Shown: positions 28,898-38,465, counted from the first letter of the stretch. The stretch: 64,000 bases of DNA from Phaeobacter sp. J2-8 (GCF_022867865.1 NZ_JALIEC010000002.1:1-64000), one strand, 5' to 3'. Numbers and translations: made by a program. The notes: generated by a model from the letters alone, not told the origin.

Positions 28898-29959
28898 TCA
28901 GGCGCGACGGCGGCGTCCACCGCTGCGCCCGCTACGGCCACGGCCTTCCTGACCGGCTTTCACCGGCAGTTTGTTGGCCGCAATCCAGGCCCCGCCATGG
29001 GCATCATTGTCGGTCAGAAGATTGGCGGCGCGGATCGCCTCCATCTCGCTGCCGGGACGGGCCTGCATCGACCCCAGCCCAAACAACGTCACAAAGGTCT
29101 CGTCGTCGATTTCCGCAGGCAGGATGATGCCGGCAGCTTCGACTTCGGCCTTTTTCGCTGCAATCCTGGCTTGTGTCACGGGCATCGCCACCGGGTTCAT
29201 GATCGCACTGGTCATGCCGGCGCCCATGGCCATCGGCAGAAACGCATTGTTGATGCCGTGGCGGTTGGGCAGCCCAAAAGAGATGTTTGACGCGCCACAG
29301 GTGGTGTTCACGCCCAGCTCATCGCGCAAACGACGCACCAGGGTGAAAACCTGTTTGCCTGCGGTTGCCATGGCCCCAATCGGCATCACCAGCGGGTCGA
29401 CCACGATGTCATGGGCCGGAATGCCGAAATCGGCGGCGCGTTCGACGATCTTCTTGGCCACGGCAAAACGCACATCCGGGTCTTCGGAAATCCCGGTGTC
29501 GTCATTGGAAATGGCCACCACGGGCACATTGTATTTCTTCACCAGCGGCAGCACGAATTCCAGCCGCTCTTCTTCGCCGGTTACGGAATTCAGCAGCGGG
29601 CGGCCTTCGCAGACCTTCAATCCGGCCTCAAGCGCCGCAGGCACAGAGCTGTCGATGCAGAGCGGCACGTCAACCAGCCCCTGAACCATTTCCAGGATCT
29701 TGGTCATCAGCGGCGGTTCGGTTTCATTCGGATTCGGGTTGGAGTTGTAGACAACGCCGGCATTGATATCGAGGATATTTGCCCCGGCGGCGACCTGTGC
29801 CAGCGCGTCTTTTTCCACGGTTGAAAAATCGCCCGCTTCAAGCTCTGCTGCCAGTTTCTTGCGTCCGGTCGGGTTGATACGCTCGCCGATCACACAGAAC
29901 GGTTCGTCAAATCCGATGACGGCGGTTTTGGTTTTTGACTCGACAATCGTGCGGGTCAT
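28898..29959 (-). CDS. Methyltetrahydrofolate:corrinoid methyltransferase (pterin-binding, MetH-middle-domain type)
   Basis: Encodes 353 residues with one pterin-binding TIM barrel: CVIGERINPTGRKKLAAELE, ILDINAGV, and a final basic Gly/Arg tail (GRGRSGRSGGRRRRA). It should pass a methyl group from methyl-tetrahydrofolate to a corrinoid protein. In Phaeobacter a methionine synthase split into separate proteins has been described, and this matches the folate part; the corrinoid and homocysteine parts are not in this window. It is followed, with 4-base overlap, by a HAD gene and then metF, so a one-carbon unit is clear. Confidence 0.82.
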   Translation of the reverse strand: MTRTIVESKTKTAVIGFDEPFCVIGERINPTGRKKLAAELEAGDFSTVEKDALAQVAAGANILDINAGVVYNSNPNPNETEPPLMTKILEMVQGLVDVPLCIDSSVPAALEAGLKVCEGRPLLNSVTGEEERLEFVLPLVKKYNVPVVAISNDDTGISEDPDVRFAVAKKIVERAADFGIPAHDIVVDPLVMPIGAMATAGKQVFTLVRRLRDELGVNTTCGASNISFGLPNRHGINNAFLPMAMGAGMTSAIMNPVAMPVTQARIAAKKAEVEAAGIILPAEIDDETFVTLFGLGSMQARPGSEMEAIRAANLLTDNDAHGGAWIAANKLPVKAGQEGRGRSGRSGGRRRRA

Positions 29960-30615
29960 ATCAATGCTCCTGTAAGGCGCGCCAGAATGGCCGGCAGCGC
30001 GGGATCGGTGAAATCTTGCAAGGTCTCGAAGGCGCCAGCCTGGCGCAGGGTCTCGTCGTCCAGCGCGGAGCGGATGCCGACGCTATAAGCGCCAGAGGCC
30101 CGCGCCGCACGCATCCCCGATGGGCTGTCCTCGAATGCGATGGCACTGCTGGGCGAAACGCCAAGTTGCCGCATCGCTTCGATATAGGGGTAGGGGTCGG
30201 GTTTGCCGCGCGGGCATTCCTCGCCAATCACGATCACGTCGAAGTATTGGCGCAGGCCAATTGCATCCAGCATCGCCTCGGCGTTCAGCCGCATGGCGTT
30301 GGTCACGATCGCCCGTGGCCAGTCATTTGCAACCGCCTCTTTCACCAATGCGGTCACACCGGGCATCGCCGGATAGGGGCGCGGCAGACGGTCGCGAAAC
30401 TGGGCCTCTTTCCAGTCGCTCAATCCCTGTGGGTCCGGTTCATCCGGCAGAAAATCCGCGTAGATGTCGACGTTCAGCCGCCCATGCATATCGCGCATAT
30501 AGCCTTCGTCGGTCAGATCCATGCCGCGCGACGCCCAAAGTTCCTTGTAGACCTGAATATGGATTGGGTCGGAATTCAACATCGTCCCATCAAGATCGAA
30601 AAGCAGCGTCGGCAT
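29956..30615 (-). CDS. HAD-family phosphatase (beta-phosphoglucomutase-like)
   Basis: Encodes 219 residues. Motif I is FDLDGTMLNSD (nucleophile Asp), the second conserved Thr lies in IVTNAMRLNAEAM, and motif IV is GVSPSSAIAFEDSPSGMRAA, with a small helical cap in between. The substrate is a small phosphate ester. It overlaps the methyltransferase start by 4 bases and follows metF by 8, so it belongs to that unit, possibly in repair of a damaged cofactor; that is inference. Confidence 0.85.
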   Translation of the reverse strand: MPTLLFDLDGTMLNSDPIHIQVYKELWASRGMDLTDEGYMRDMHGRLNVDIYADFLPDEPDPQGLSDWKEAQFRDRLPRPYPAMPGVTALVKEAVANDWPRAIVTNAMRLNAEAMLDAIGLRQYFDVIVIGEECPRGKPDPYPYIEAMRQLGVSPSSAIAFEDSPSGMRAARASGAYSVGIRSALDDETLRQAGAFETLQDFTDPALPAILARLTGALI

Positions 30616-30623
30616 GTTATTCC

Positions 30624-31553
30624 TCAGTCCCCGGTCACGGGTTTGCTGGCGTTGCCGCCATGGTTCGTGGCCCATTCAGAACTTGCCGTGATCCCGCCCA
30701 GCGGGAAAAAATGCAAGGCCTCGACGTTAAAGTCGGGATGGGCCGCCTTGTGATTGGCGAGGTCGGTGATCACATCCATCGGCGCATAAGGCAAGAGCAG
30801 CTTGGTCACATCCATCGCCCGTTTCTGCAAAACCTTCAACGACGGTCCCACGCCACAGGCAATGGCGAATTTGATCAGGGTCTGCAATTTGGCTGGACCG
30901 GCCACACCGACATGGATCGGCAGGGTGATACCGGCGGCGCGCACCCCATCGGCCCAGGCAATGATCGGCGCCGCTTCAAATGCAAATTGCGTCACCAGCG
31001 CCATATCGGCATCGGTGGTTTCGCTGAATTTGTTTTTCCAACGCAGGGCGGCTTCGACATTGGCGTTAGAGCCGTCAAGGTCGATGTCGCGGTTGCCTTC
31101 GGGGTGGCCCGCCACATGCAGCCGTTTGAACCCGGCGCGGTCAAACAATCCGGTTTCCAGAAGCTGCATGGAATTGTCGAAATCCCCCTGCGGCTCCTTC
31201 ACGCCACCGGCCAGCAAGAGCGCCTGGTTCACACCAGCCTCGCCCTGATACATGGCGATCCAGTTTTCCAACGTGGCGCGGTCCCGAATGATGCGGGCGG
31301 GGAAATGCGGCATGACCGTAAAGCCATCATTGGCCAAACGGCGGGCGGTGGCCACCATGTCGTCGATGGGGGTGCCGTCGATATGGGCGATATAGACGCG
31401 GGTGCCCGGCGCCAGGAGGTCGCGGAAATCGCTGATCTTTTGCGCGGTGCGCGGCATGACCTCGATCGAATAGCCATCAATGAAATCGGCAACCACCGGC
31501 GAAGAGGTGGCGATCATCGGTGTGTCACGCCGTTTGAAGTTCAACAAAGCCAT
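30624..31553 (-). CDS. metF: Methylenetetrahydrofolate reductase
   Basis: Encodes 309 residues. The barrel pattern SIEVMPRTAQKISDFRDLL and the later PLLPYAPMDVITDLANH match the MTHFR family, which reduces methylene- to methyl-tetrahydrofolate. It is shorter and more divergent than E. coli MetF but lies next to a methyl-tetrahydrofolate-consuming enzyme, so it is its most likely supplier. Confidence 0.8.
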   Translation of the reverse strand: MALLNFKRRDTPMIATSSPVVADFIDGYSIEVMPRTAQKISDFRDLLAPGTRVYIAHIDGTPIDDMVATARRLANDGFTVMPHFPARIIRDRATLENWIAMYQGEAGVNQALLLAGGVKEPQGDFDNSMQLLETGLFDRAGFKRLHVAGHPEGNRDIDLDGSNANVEAALRWKNKFSETTDADMALVTQFAFEAAPIIAWADGVRAAGITLPIHVGVAGPAKLQTLIKFAIACGVGPSLKVLQKRAMDVTKLLLPYAPMDVITDLANHKAAHPDFNVEALHFFPLGGITASSEWATNHGGNASKPVTGD

Positions 31554-31605
31554 TGCGGCCCCCCTTATGGTGCGCAGGGTACTGCGTCTGCGCGACAGCC
31601 GGGTC

Positions 31606-31902
31606 TCAGGCCCAGCCATCATTGGCAATCAGGGTCTTTATCCGATCCTGATCATATTCACCGTCCAGTCGCGCGGCCTCGGCCTTTGCGACATCTGCGG
31701 CGTCTCCGTCGACCGGGTAAGGGGGGGCTTTGCGCCATTCGGCCAGATAGGCATCGGTGTCGGCGGCGCCGACCTTCATTGCGGCACGGTCAATGGCCTG
31801 TTCGAAACGTTCGGGCAGCGGCACCTTGGCGGCGCGGCGGCCTTTGCCAACGATGACCTGGGCCGGAATGTCCCGCCAGTAAACCACTGTCACATCAGCC
31901 AT
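31606..31902 (-). CDS. Small protein of the virulence-factor (PF13769-like) family
   Basis: Encodes 98 residues. The start MADVTVVYWRDIPAQVIVGK and the block RAAKVPLPERFEQAIDRAAMK match the short domain named virulence factor, which has no proven function. It is first in the four-gene one-carbon unit and may serve folate-corrinoid methyl transfer. Its 5' leader contains a hairpin about 20-40 bases upstream of the ATG (31925-31941). Confidence 0.75.
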   Translation of the reverse strand: MADVTVVYWRDIPAQVIVGKGRRAAKVPLPERFEQAIDRAAMKVGAADTDAYLAEWRKAPPYPVDGDAADVAKAEAARLDGEYDQDRIKTLIANDGWA

Positions 31903-32221
31903 TTGATTCCCCTTTTCCGATAATCCCTGAATAAGTCAGGGGGGATTTGCGCCACGTTCCAATTTCGACCGAACACCGCTGATCCGCGACCTCGGTTTGG
32001 CCCAATGGACGATTTCGCATGGATAGGCGGTTGCGATCCGCGAAGGAACCCAAGGCGCAGCTCATAATATTCATGCAGAACATGAGTGTGGCTCATGTCG
32101 GGTGGTAAAAGGGTCTGTGCGATCTGTCACAAAGAATTAAGGCCAGACCCAGATGGCCGCTTGCACGCCAGCAGGGTCGTGCCTATCCTCAAAGGCAACA
32201 CGATACTCGGAGGGCGTTACA
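31903..32221. other. 319-base gene-free divergent region
   Basis: No coding sequence is convincing here. The stretch holds the hairpin CCCTGA-ATAAG-TCAGGG (31925-31941) in the leader of the minus-strand gene and presumably divergent promoters for it and for ppx. I could not assign a riboswitch or operator. Confidence 0.5.
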
Positions 32222-33334
32222 ATGGCGTCCAGGCGTCCCAAAGGTGCGGGCGCTTTCCCGAAACCGGTAGAGAGCCCCGCGCCACGACCGCCCGCTCCGG
32301 ACGCGCTTTATGCTGCGCTGGATTTGGGCACGAACAGTTGCCGCATGTTGATTGCCCAGCCAAAGGGCAGTCAGTTCCATGTGGTCGATAGTTTCTCCAA
32401 ATCCGTGCAACTCGGGTCTGGGCTGGAACGATCCGGACGGTTGAGCCGCGCCTCTATCGGGCGCACGGTTCAGGCGATGCGAATCTGCGGCCAGAAGCTG
32501 CGGCGGCATAAGGTGCAGAACATGCGTCTTGTGGCGACAGAGGCCTGTCGCCGCGCCAAAAACGCCCGCGATCTGGTGAAATATGTCCAACGCGAAACCG
32601 GGCTTCAGCTTGAGATTATTGAACCGGAAGAAGAAGCGCGGCTAGCCGTGATTTCCTGTGCGCCGCTGGTCAGCACCAAGACCGATCAATTGCTGGTGGT
32701 GGATATTGGCGGCGGTTCGACCGAATTGGTGTGGATTGATTTGTCGGCGGTGCCCAATCAGGACCGACCGCGCGCGATCATGCGGCTGCACACCGGGTTT
32801 CAGAATGCCGGCAGCCCGTTTCCGGTGGCGCGGGTGGTGGATTGGATTTCCGTGCCGCTTGGCGTTGCCACCCTGCGCGACCAATTCAACGATGTCGAAG
32901 ACGATGCGGCGCGCTATGCGTTGATGTCGTGGTTCTTTGAGGAAAACCTCGCTGATTTTGCGCCGTACAAGGATGTGCAGGCGCGGGAGGGTTTTCAGAT
33001 TGTCGGCACCTCTGGCACTGTGACCACGGTGGCCGCCAGCCATTTGGGGTTGAAGCGCTATGACCGGACCAAGGTGGATGGTCTGCGGATGAGTTCGGAT
33101 CAGATCGACAAGGTGATCAACCAATATCTGGAGTTGGGCCCGGAGGGGCGGCGCAAAGATCCGCGGATCGGGCAGGATCGTCAGGCGCTGATCATGTCAG
33201 GGGCGGCGATTTTGCAGGCGTTGTTGCGGTCCTGGCCGACGGATCGGCTGTCGGTGGCGGATCGGGGTTTGCGTGAGGGGCTGCTTTATGCGCAGATGTC
33301 GGCGCATGGGGTGTTGGAAGACGGGCCGTATTGA
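32222..33334 (+). CDS. ppx: Exopolyphosphatase/guanosine pentaphosphatase family protein
   Basis: Encodes 370 residues. The actin-fold motifs are LDLGTNSCRMLIAQ (phosphate 1) and VVDIGGGSTELVWID; a third block, IVGTSGTVTTVAASH, is also present. The enzyme releases phosphate from polyphosphate or converts pppGpp to ppGpp. The ATG has a GGAGGGCG ribosome-binding site. It precedes rlmE, an order common in this group. Confidence 0.9.
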   Translation: MASRRPKGAGAFPKPVESPAPRPPAPDALYAALDLGTNSCRMLIAQPKGSQFHVVDSFSKSVQLGSGLERSGRLSRASIGRTVQAMRICGQKLRRHKVQNMRLVATEACRRAKNARDLVKYVQRETGLQLEIIEPEEEARLAVISCAPLVSTKTDQLLVVDIGGGSTELVWIDLSAVPNQDRPRAIMRLHTGFQNAGSPFPVARVVDWISVPLGVATLRDQFNDVEDDAARYALMSWFFEENLADFAPYKDVQAREGFQIVGTSGTVTTVAASHLGLKRYDRTKVDGLRMSSDQIDKVINQYLELGPEGRRKDPRIGQDRQALIMSGAAILQALLRSWPTDRLSVADRGLREGLLYAQMSAHGVLEDGPY

Positions 33335-33391
33335 GATTTCCACCGCAGTTTGATACTGCGCCGCTTTGACAATGAGCGCTCTGCGCGCTTT

Positions 33392-33474
33392 AGGAGCCCT
33401 TCGGGCGGAGTTTGGGGGCGTTGCCCCCGTCGCGCAAGCGCGACTCCCCCAGGATATTTTTGAACAGAAGAAGC
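33392..33474. repeat. Intergenic G/C stem-loop repeat, copy 4
   Basis: Present in the reverse orientation: GGGGGCGTTGCCCCC and CGCGCAAGCGCG hairpins, then CCCCCAGGATATTTTTGAAC and AGAAGAAG. It fills the ppx-rlmE gap, and the AGAAG end may supply the ribosome-binding site of rlmE. Confidence 0.7.
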
Positions 33475-33489
33475 ATCGAGGGCGACGTA

Positions 33490-34242
33490 ATGGCCAAGAA
33501 ACCCACAGGAAAGTCGCCCACGGGCAAGAATACATCCGGGCGCGGGCAGCGTGATTTGACGGTCAAGGTCAAGACCGCGCGCGGGCGCACCCTGTCTTCG
33601 ACCCGTTGGTTGCAACGGCAATTGAACGATCCTTATGTCAAACGCGCCCAGACCGAGGGATACCGGGGGCGTGCGGCGTTCAAGATCCTTGAGCTGGACG
33701 AGAAATATCGGTTTTTGGTGCCGGGCGCCCGGGTTGTCGATCTGGGCTGTGCGCCGGGGGGATGGTGTCAGGTGGCGGTGAAGCGCATCAATGCGCTTGG
33801 CGAACGCTCAGGCAAGGCGGTTGGCACGATCCTCGGGATTGATTTGCAGGAGATCGAGCCGATTGCCGGGGCGGAATTGCATGTGCTCGATTTTCTGGAT
33901 GAGGGTGCGGATGATCAGGTCAAGGCCTGGTTGGGCGGCAAGGCGGATGTGGTGATGTCCGACATGGCGGCGTCGTCGTCCGGGCACAAACAGACCGACC
34001 ATTTGCGCATCATGCATCTGTGTGAAACTGCGGCCTATTTCGCATTTGACGTGCTGGACGAGGGCGGCACATTTGTGGCCAAGGTTCTGGCTGGCGGTGC
34101 CGAGGGCGATTTGCAGAAGCTGTTGAAGCAGAATTTCACCAAGGTGGTGAATGTGAAACCGCCCAGTTCGCGCGCGGATTCCAGCGAAAAATTTGTTGTC
34201 GCCACCGGATTTCGGGGCGGCACAGGGACATCTGACATTTAG
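33490..34242 (+). CDS. rlmE: 23S rRNA 2'-O-methyltransferase RlmE (FtsJ)
   Basis: Encodes 250 residues. The SAM motif is [16 protein letters not shown], and the catalytic Lys residues are in the K-D-K-E pattern ([26 protein letters not shown]). It methylates U2552 in 23S rRNA. The start [14 protein letters not shown] gives a basic, Gly/Ser-rich tail before the domain. Confidence 0.93.
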   Translation: MAKKPTGKSPTGKNTSGRGQRDLTVKVKTARGRTLSSTRWLQRQLNDPYVKRAQTEGYRGRAAFKILELDEKYRFLVPGARVVDLGCAPGGWCQVAVKRINALGERSGKAVGTILGIDLQEIEPIAGAELHVLDFLDEGADDQVKAWLGGKADVVMSDMAASSSGHKQTDHLRIMHLCETAAYFAFDVLDEGGTFVAKVLAGGAEGDLQKLLKQNFTKVVNVKPPSSRADSSEKFVVATGFRGGTGTSDI

Positions 34243-34320
34243 CGGTGACATCCGACATCCAGAGGATTTGTCAAAGCTTGAACGAGAAAGGCCTGCCGGG
34301 TGTGAGAGCGGGGCCGGCCT

Positions 34321-34364
34321 TTGGCTGTGGAGAAACGCGCAGTTGGCTGTGGAGAAACGCGCAG
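34321..34364. repeat. Perfect 22-base tandem duplication after rlmE
   Basis: The unit begins TTGGCTGTGGAGAAACGCGC and occurs twice directly in tandem (34321-34342, 34343-34364), with no difference. It lies in the 127-base space between rlmE and a tiny opposite-strand gene. Confidence 0.85.
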
Positions 34365-34369
34365 GCGGA

Positions 34370-34453
34370 TCAGTCTTCTTCTGGTGCCAGGATGACACGG
34401 AAGATCACACAATCCAATGCGGCCATCACCGCGAGACCAAGCAGAACGATCAT
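34370..34453 (-). CDS. 27-residue membrane microprotein (candidate)
   Basis: Reads MIVLLGLAVMAALDCVIFRV, then ILAPEED. One hydrophobic helix of about 20 residues with an Asp-Cys pair in it, then an acidic tail. A GAGGGA ribosome-binding site stands 7 bases before the ATG. No family is recognised. It could serve as a small regulatory subunit of a membrane protein, but no partner is evident. Confidence 0.5.
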   Translation of the reverse strand: MIVLLGLAVMAALDCVIFRVILAPEED

Positions 34454-34637
34454 CAAAATTCCCTCGTTTGACAGTGAGGGTAGGTTAGATTTTCGCCGCA
34501 TTCCTGACAAGGTTTACGCCGAATTGTGGCGAAATTTCAGCATCTTGTCCTCTGATCTTTGCGTGACGGGAAAAGGTTGGCCATAAGGCGTCTGATTGCC
34601 GCGAAATTGGAAACAGCCGGTGGATGGAATGTGGCGG

Positions 34638-34668
34638 AAACGTGGCGACGGCGATTGTCGCCACGTTT
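34638..34668. terminator. Terminator hairpin after icd
   Basis: A perfect 12-bp stem, AAACGTGGCGAC / GTCGCCACGTTT, with a 7-base loop begins only a few bases after the icd stop. The outer AAA/TTT lets it act in both directions. Confidence 0.75.
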
Positions 34669-34671
34669 GAT

Positions 34672-35886
34672 TCAGCCCTTGAGCGCCTTGTTGAGGTTTT
34701 CGTCGATCTTTTCCAGGAACCCCATGGTGGTCAGCCATTTTTGATCCGGTCCGACAAGAAGCGCCAGATCCTTGGTCATATGGCCGCTTTCCACTGTGTC
34801 GATGATCACCCGTTCCAATGTTTCGGCAAAGGCGCGCAATGCGACGTTTTCGTCCAGCTTCGCGCGGTGTTTCAACGCGCCGGTCCAGGCATAGATCGAG
34901 GCAATGGAATTGGTTGACGTGCTTTCGCCTGCCTGGTGTTGGCGATAGTGGCGGGTGACGGTGCCATGGGCGGCCTCGGCCTCGACGATCTTGCCATCGG
35001 GGGTCATCAGCTGCGAGGTCATCAGGCCAAGCGAGCCATAGCCCTGGGCCACGGTATCGGATTGCACGTCGCCGTCATAGTTCTTGCAGGCCCAGACAAA
35101 GCCGCCGTTCCATTTCAGCGCACAGGCCACCATGTCGTCGATCAGCCGGTGTTCGTACCAGATGCCCTTTTCCTTGAATTTGGCTTCGAACTCCTCTTCG
35201 AAGACCTGCTGGAACAGATCCTTGAACCGACCGTCATAGGCCTTGAGGATGGTGTTTTTGGTCGACAGATACACCGGCCAACCGAGGTTGAGGCCGTAGT
35301 TGAGCGAGGCGCGGGCGAAATCAATGATCGACGCATCGAGGTTGTACATGCCCATGGCGACGCCGGCGCCGGGGGCGTCGAACATTTCCTCTTCGATCAC
35401 GGTGCCGTCGGCGCCTTCGAATTTGATCGTCAGCTTGCCGGGGCCGGGATAGCGGAAGTTCGTCGCCTTGTACTGATCACCAAAGGCATGGCGCCCGACC
35501 ACGATCGGCCGGGTCCAGCCGGGCACAAGCCGGGGCACGTTGCGGCAGATGATCGGCGCGCGGAACACCACGCCACCCAGAATGTTGCGGATGGTGCCAT
35601 TGGGCGAGGGGTACATGCGTTTGAGGCCAAATTCCTCGACCCGCTGTTCGTCCGGGGTGATGGTGGCGCATTTCACGCCGACGCCGACCTCCTGGATCTT
35701 GTGAGCGGCGTCGAATGTGATCTGGTCATCGGTGCGGTCGCGCTCTTCGATGCCCAGATCATAATAGAGCAGATCCACATCAAGGTAGGGGGTGATCAGT
35801 TTCTTTTTGATGAAGTCCCACATGATGCGGGTCATCTCGTCACCGTCGAGTTCGACGATGGGATTGTCTACTTTGATCTTGGTCAT
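34672..35886 (-). CDS. icd: NADP-dependent isocitrate dehydrogenase
   Basis: Encodes 404 residues, the eukaryote-like dimeric type II form found in alphaproteobacteria. It oxidises isocitrate to 2-oxoglutarate. Features: [20 protein letters not shown], the substrate segment [12 protein letters not shown], and the Mg-binding YDGDVQSD. The ATG gives [17 protein letters not shown]; the frame extends further upstream but a family start is at this site. Confidence 0.95.
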   Translation of the reverse strand: MTKIKVDNPIVELDGDEMTRIMWDFIKKKLITPYLDVDLLYYDLGIEERDRTDDQITFDAAHKIQEVGVGVKCATITPDEQRVEEFGLKRMYPSPNGTIRNILGGVVFRAPIICRNVPRLVPGWTRPIVVGRHAFGDQYKATNFRYPGPGKLTIKFEGADGTVIEEEMFDAPGAGVAMGMYNLDASIIDFARASLNYGLNLGWPVYLSTKNTILKAYDGRFKDLFQQVFEEEFEAKFKEKGIWYEHRLIDDMVACALKWNGGFVWACKNYDGDVQSDTVAQGYGSLGLMTSQLMTPDGKIVEAEAAHGTVTRHYRQHQAGESTSTNSIASIYAWTGALKHRAKLDENVALRAFAETLERVIIDTVESGHMTKDLALLVGPDQKWLTTMGFLEKIDENLNKALKG

Positions 35887-35994
35887 CGGGGCCTCATTGA
35901 GTTGGGTCACGGAATTCGGCGTCTTGGGTCATTGCTAGCGCATAACCCACCCTCAGCGAAACATTGTATACTGATGTATGCCGTTTTTCCGCAC

Positions 35995-37224
35995 CTAGGC
36001 GGCCGCATCTTTCGCTTGAGTGTCGCGCATTTCAGCACGCCGCAGGAAGACCATCAAAATTGTGCCAATCGAGGCAAAGACCAACACCCCCAAGATCAGC
36101 GGCGTTGGCGTGCCGTCAAAGGCAAGCCCGACCGGCACCGCCAGCGCCACCGAAATCACCGTCGACACCGCACCAATGACGCTTGCGGCCAGCCCGGCGA
36201 TATGACCCACCGGTTCCATCGCCAGCGCATTCAGATTGCCCAGACACATACCGGTCTGAAAAAACACGCCGATTTGCCAGATGACAAAGATTGAAAAATG
36301 CAGTGTTTCGCCCAGCGGCATTTGCATCAGGATCACCGCCACCGATGACAGGCCGACCTGAACCAACAGGGTCAGGGTCACCAGAAACCGCATGCCCAGT
36401 TTCAGCACCAAAGCGGAGTTCAGGAAACCGGATGTCCCGGCGACCAATGCGATGAAGCCGAACCACAGGTGAAAGGTCGCCCCGTGGTCAAAGGCCTGAT
36501 CAAACACCTGTTGCGTGCTGGACAGGACCGAAAACAACATCGCCGCGACAAAGGATTGCGCCGCGATGCCAATGACCACGGCACGGTTGGTCATGATTTC
36601 GGCTGTGCCGCGCTTCAGGGCGCCAAGGGTCAAGGGCCTGCGGTGCTCGACCGGCAGCGGTTCCGGCAAGCGCAGGTGCATCCAAAGTGTCGATGCAAGG
36701 CAGAACACGACAAACATCAAGAAAACGGCGCGCCAGCCTGCCCAGGAAATCAAGAGCGCCCCGATGGTCGGTGCAAAGGCCGGGATCAGGGTGAAGATGA
36801 TCATCACAAAGGACATCAAACGCGCCATTTCACGGCCCGCATAGAGATCGCGGACAATCGCCAGCGTGACAATCCGCGGGCCTGCGGCCCCAAGCCCCTG
36901 GATCACACGGGCATAGATCGCCATTTCCAGCGTCTGTGCCTGCCAGGCCAACAGCGCCCCAAGGATATAGATTGCCCCCCCGGCCACAATCACCGGCTTG
37001 CGTCCGAACCGATCGGACAAAGGCCCGGCAAACAGCGTGCCGATCCCCATGCCAAAGATGAAAGAGGTCACAATCAACTGGGCACGGTTGGGATTGTCGG
37101 GACTCAGCTCTGCGGCGATCTGCGCCATGGCGGGCAACATGGCGTCGACGGCCAGCGCAATTGTTGCCACCAGAATTGCCATCATGGCGACAAATTCAAC
37201 TTGGGAAATGCGTTGACCGGGCAT
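35995..37224 (-). CDS. Bcr/CflA-type multidrug MFS transporter
   Basis: Encodes 409 residues with 12 predicted transmembrane helices. The MFS signature between helices 2 and 3 is GPLSDRFGRKPVIV, and motif C-like IQGLGAAGPRIVTLAIVRDL follows, typical of Bcr/CflA drug:proton antiporters. The ATG at 37224 has an AGGTG ribosome-binding site; a GTG two codons earlier is possible. Confidence 0.87.
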   Translation of the reverse strand: MPGQRISQVEFVAMMAILVATIALAVDAMLPAMAQIAAELSPDNPNRAQLIVTSFIFGMGIGTLFAGPLSDRFGRKPVIVAGGAIYILGALLAWQAQTLEMAIYARVIQGLGAAGPRIVTLAIVRDLYAGREMARLMSFVMIIFTLIPAFAPTIGALLISWAGWRAVFLMFVVFCLASTLWMHLRLPEPLPVEHRRPLTLGALKRGTAEIMTNRAVVIGIAAQSFVAAMLFSVLSSTQQVFDQAFDHGATFHLWFGFIALVAGTSGFLNSALVLKLGMRFLVTLTLLVQVGLSSVAVILMQMPLGETLHFSIFVIWQIGVFFQTGMCLGNLNALAMEPVGHIAGLAASVIGAVSTVISVALAVPVGLAFDGTPTPLILGVLVFASIGTILMVFLRRAEMRDTQAKDAAA

Positions 37225-37354
37225 GCACACACCTATGTGACGCGCCGCTTCTGCGGGCGTGTGGGGGGTGGTGTGGGGCTATTTCAGGCAGAGCAGCGGG
37301 TCAAGGAATAGATGATTGTGCGAAAATGCACCATTAATCGCGCTATGCGTGAAA

Positions 37355-37717
37355 CTATCGGCGCGATTCGGCCTTGCCGCTTGGGGTGTCGGTGTTGGCG
37401 GGCGTGTTGTTTTTATGGCCAAGCTGCGCCATCAGCCACTCTGTATGTTCATTGCGTTTGCGCAGGGCAAACTGGCCAAATTGCTGAATTGTTACCGCAA
37501 AAACCCCGAGACCGAGGAAAATGAATACAGTTGTTCCTATTTTTCCCAGCGCCGTGGCGGGCACCAGGCTGCCGTAGCCGACGGTCGACAGGGTCACCAC
37601 GGTGAAGAAATAGGAATCCAACCACGACCAGCCTTCGGCAAACCGAAAAAACACCGTGCCGGCCACCACCAATCCGGCCAGGGTGACCACCAGTGTCAAA
37701 ATGCGCAGCGGATGCAT
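37355..37717 (-). CDS. Two-helix potassium channel
   Basis: Encodes 120 residues: helix 1 (LTLVVTLAGLVVAGTVFF), pore loop with selectivity filter TLSTVGYGSLVP, helix 2 (IFLGLGVFAVTIQQFGQF), and a short hydrophilic tail. The TVGYG sequence marks K+ selectivity. There is no RCK or nucleotide-binding domain, so gating is not apparent. Confidence 0.88.
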   Translation of the reverse strand: MHPLRILTLVVTLAGLVVAGTVFFRFAEGWSWLDSYFFTVVTLSTVGYGSLVPATALGKIGTTVFIFLGLGVFAVTIQQFGQFALRKRNEHTEWLMAQLGHKNNTPANTDTPSGKAESRR

Positions 37718-37736
37718 CTGGTTTCGGCTCCTGGCG

Positions 37737-38372
37737 TTAGCTGGATTGGCCCTTCAATTCTGCAATCACCTGGGCCCAAAGCTCGGGCGGTTGGGCGCCG
37801 GGCACCGCATGTTTGCCATCAACAACAAAGGTCGGCACGCTGTTGACGCCCATTTCGCGCGCCGCCTTGTCGCGGTCCTGAATGTCCTGAATATCGCTGT
37901 CACTTTGCAACAGGCGCATCACAACCGAAGCATCCATTCCCAACCCGTCTGAAATATCGCCCAGGGTGTCATGGTCGCCAATGTCGCGGCCATCGACGAA
38001 ATAGGCCTTGAACAAGGCCGAAACCATCGCAGTTTGCCGACCTTCGATCCCCGCCCAATGGATCAGCCGATGCGCATCGACGGTGTTCGGCGTGGTCTGG
38101 ATCGCATCCAGATTGATGACCAGACCGGCCTTTTCCGCATGTTGCTGAACTGGCAGATAGGCTTGAACCGCGCCGTCCTTGCCGCCGAATTTACCTTCCA
38201 GATAGGCGCGGCGATCCATGCCGCCCCGGGGCATGTCGGGGTTCAGCTGAAAGGGATGCCATTCAATGGTAAAGGGATGATCCGGCGCCGATTCCAGCGC
38301 GCGATCAAGATAGGATTTGCCGATATAGCACCACGGGCAGATCGGATCAGAGATAATGTCGAGTTTGGTCAT
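37737..38372 (-). CDS. DsbA-family oxidoreductase (FrnE-like)
   Basis: Encodes 211 residues. The thioredoxin-fold active site is SDPICPWCYIG (CPWC) and the cis-Pro loop is MGVNSVPTFVVDG. Lacking a signal peptide, it acts in the cytoplasm as a disulfide oxidoreductase/isomerase or a HCCA isomerase-like protein. The K+ channel gene follows 19 bases later on the same strand. Confidence 0.88.
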   Translation of the reverse strand: MTKLDIISDPICPWCYIGKSYLDRALESAPDHPFTIEWHPFQLNPDMPRGGMDRRAYLEGKFGGKDGAVQAYLPVQQHAEKAGLVINLDAIQTTPNTVDAHRLIHWAGIEGRQTAMVSALFKAYFVDGRDIGDHDTLGDISDGLGMDASVVMRLLQSDSDIQDIQDRDKAAREMGVNSVPTFVVDGKHAVPGAQPPELWAQVIAELKGQSS

Positions 38373-38465
38373 GCGGATCTGCCTTTGGCTGAATTTGCTG
38401 CGGTGTAACAGGGTGATGCGCCAAAGGCGAGAGGGGCCTGTCGTCGCGGTGCGGTCGATCGCGGA

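Noticed and set aside
31903-31960. SAM or cobalamin riboswitch before the one-carbon unit
   Set aside because: Only one hairpin is visible and no conserved core of either class could be recognised.
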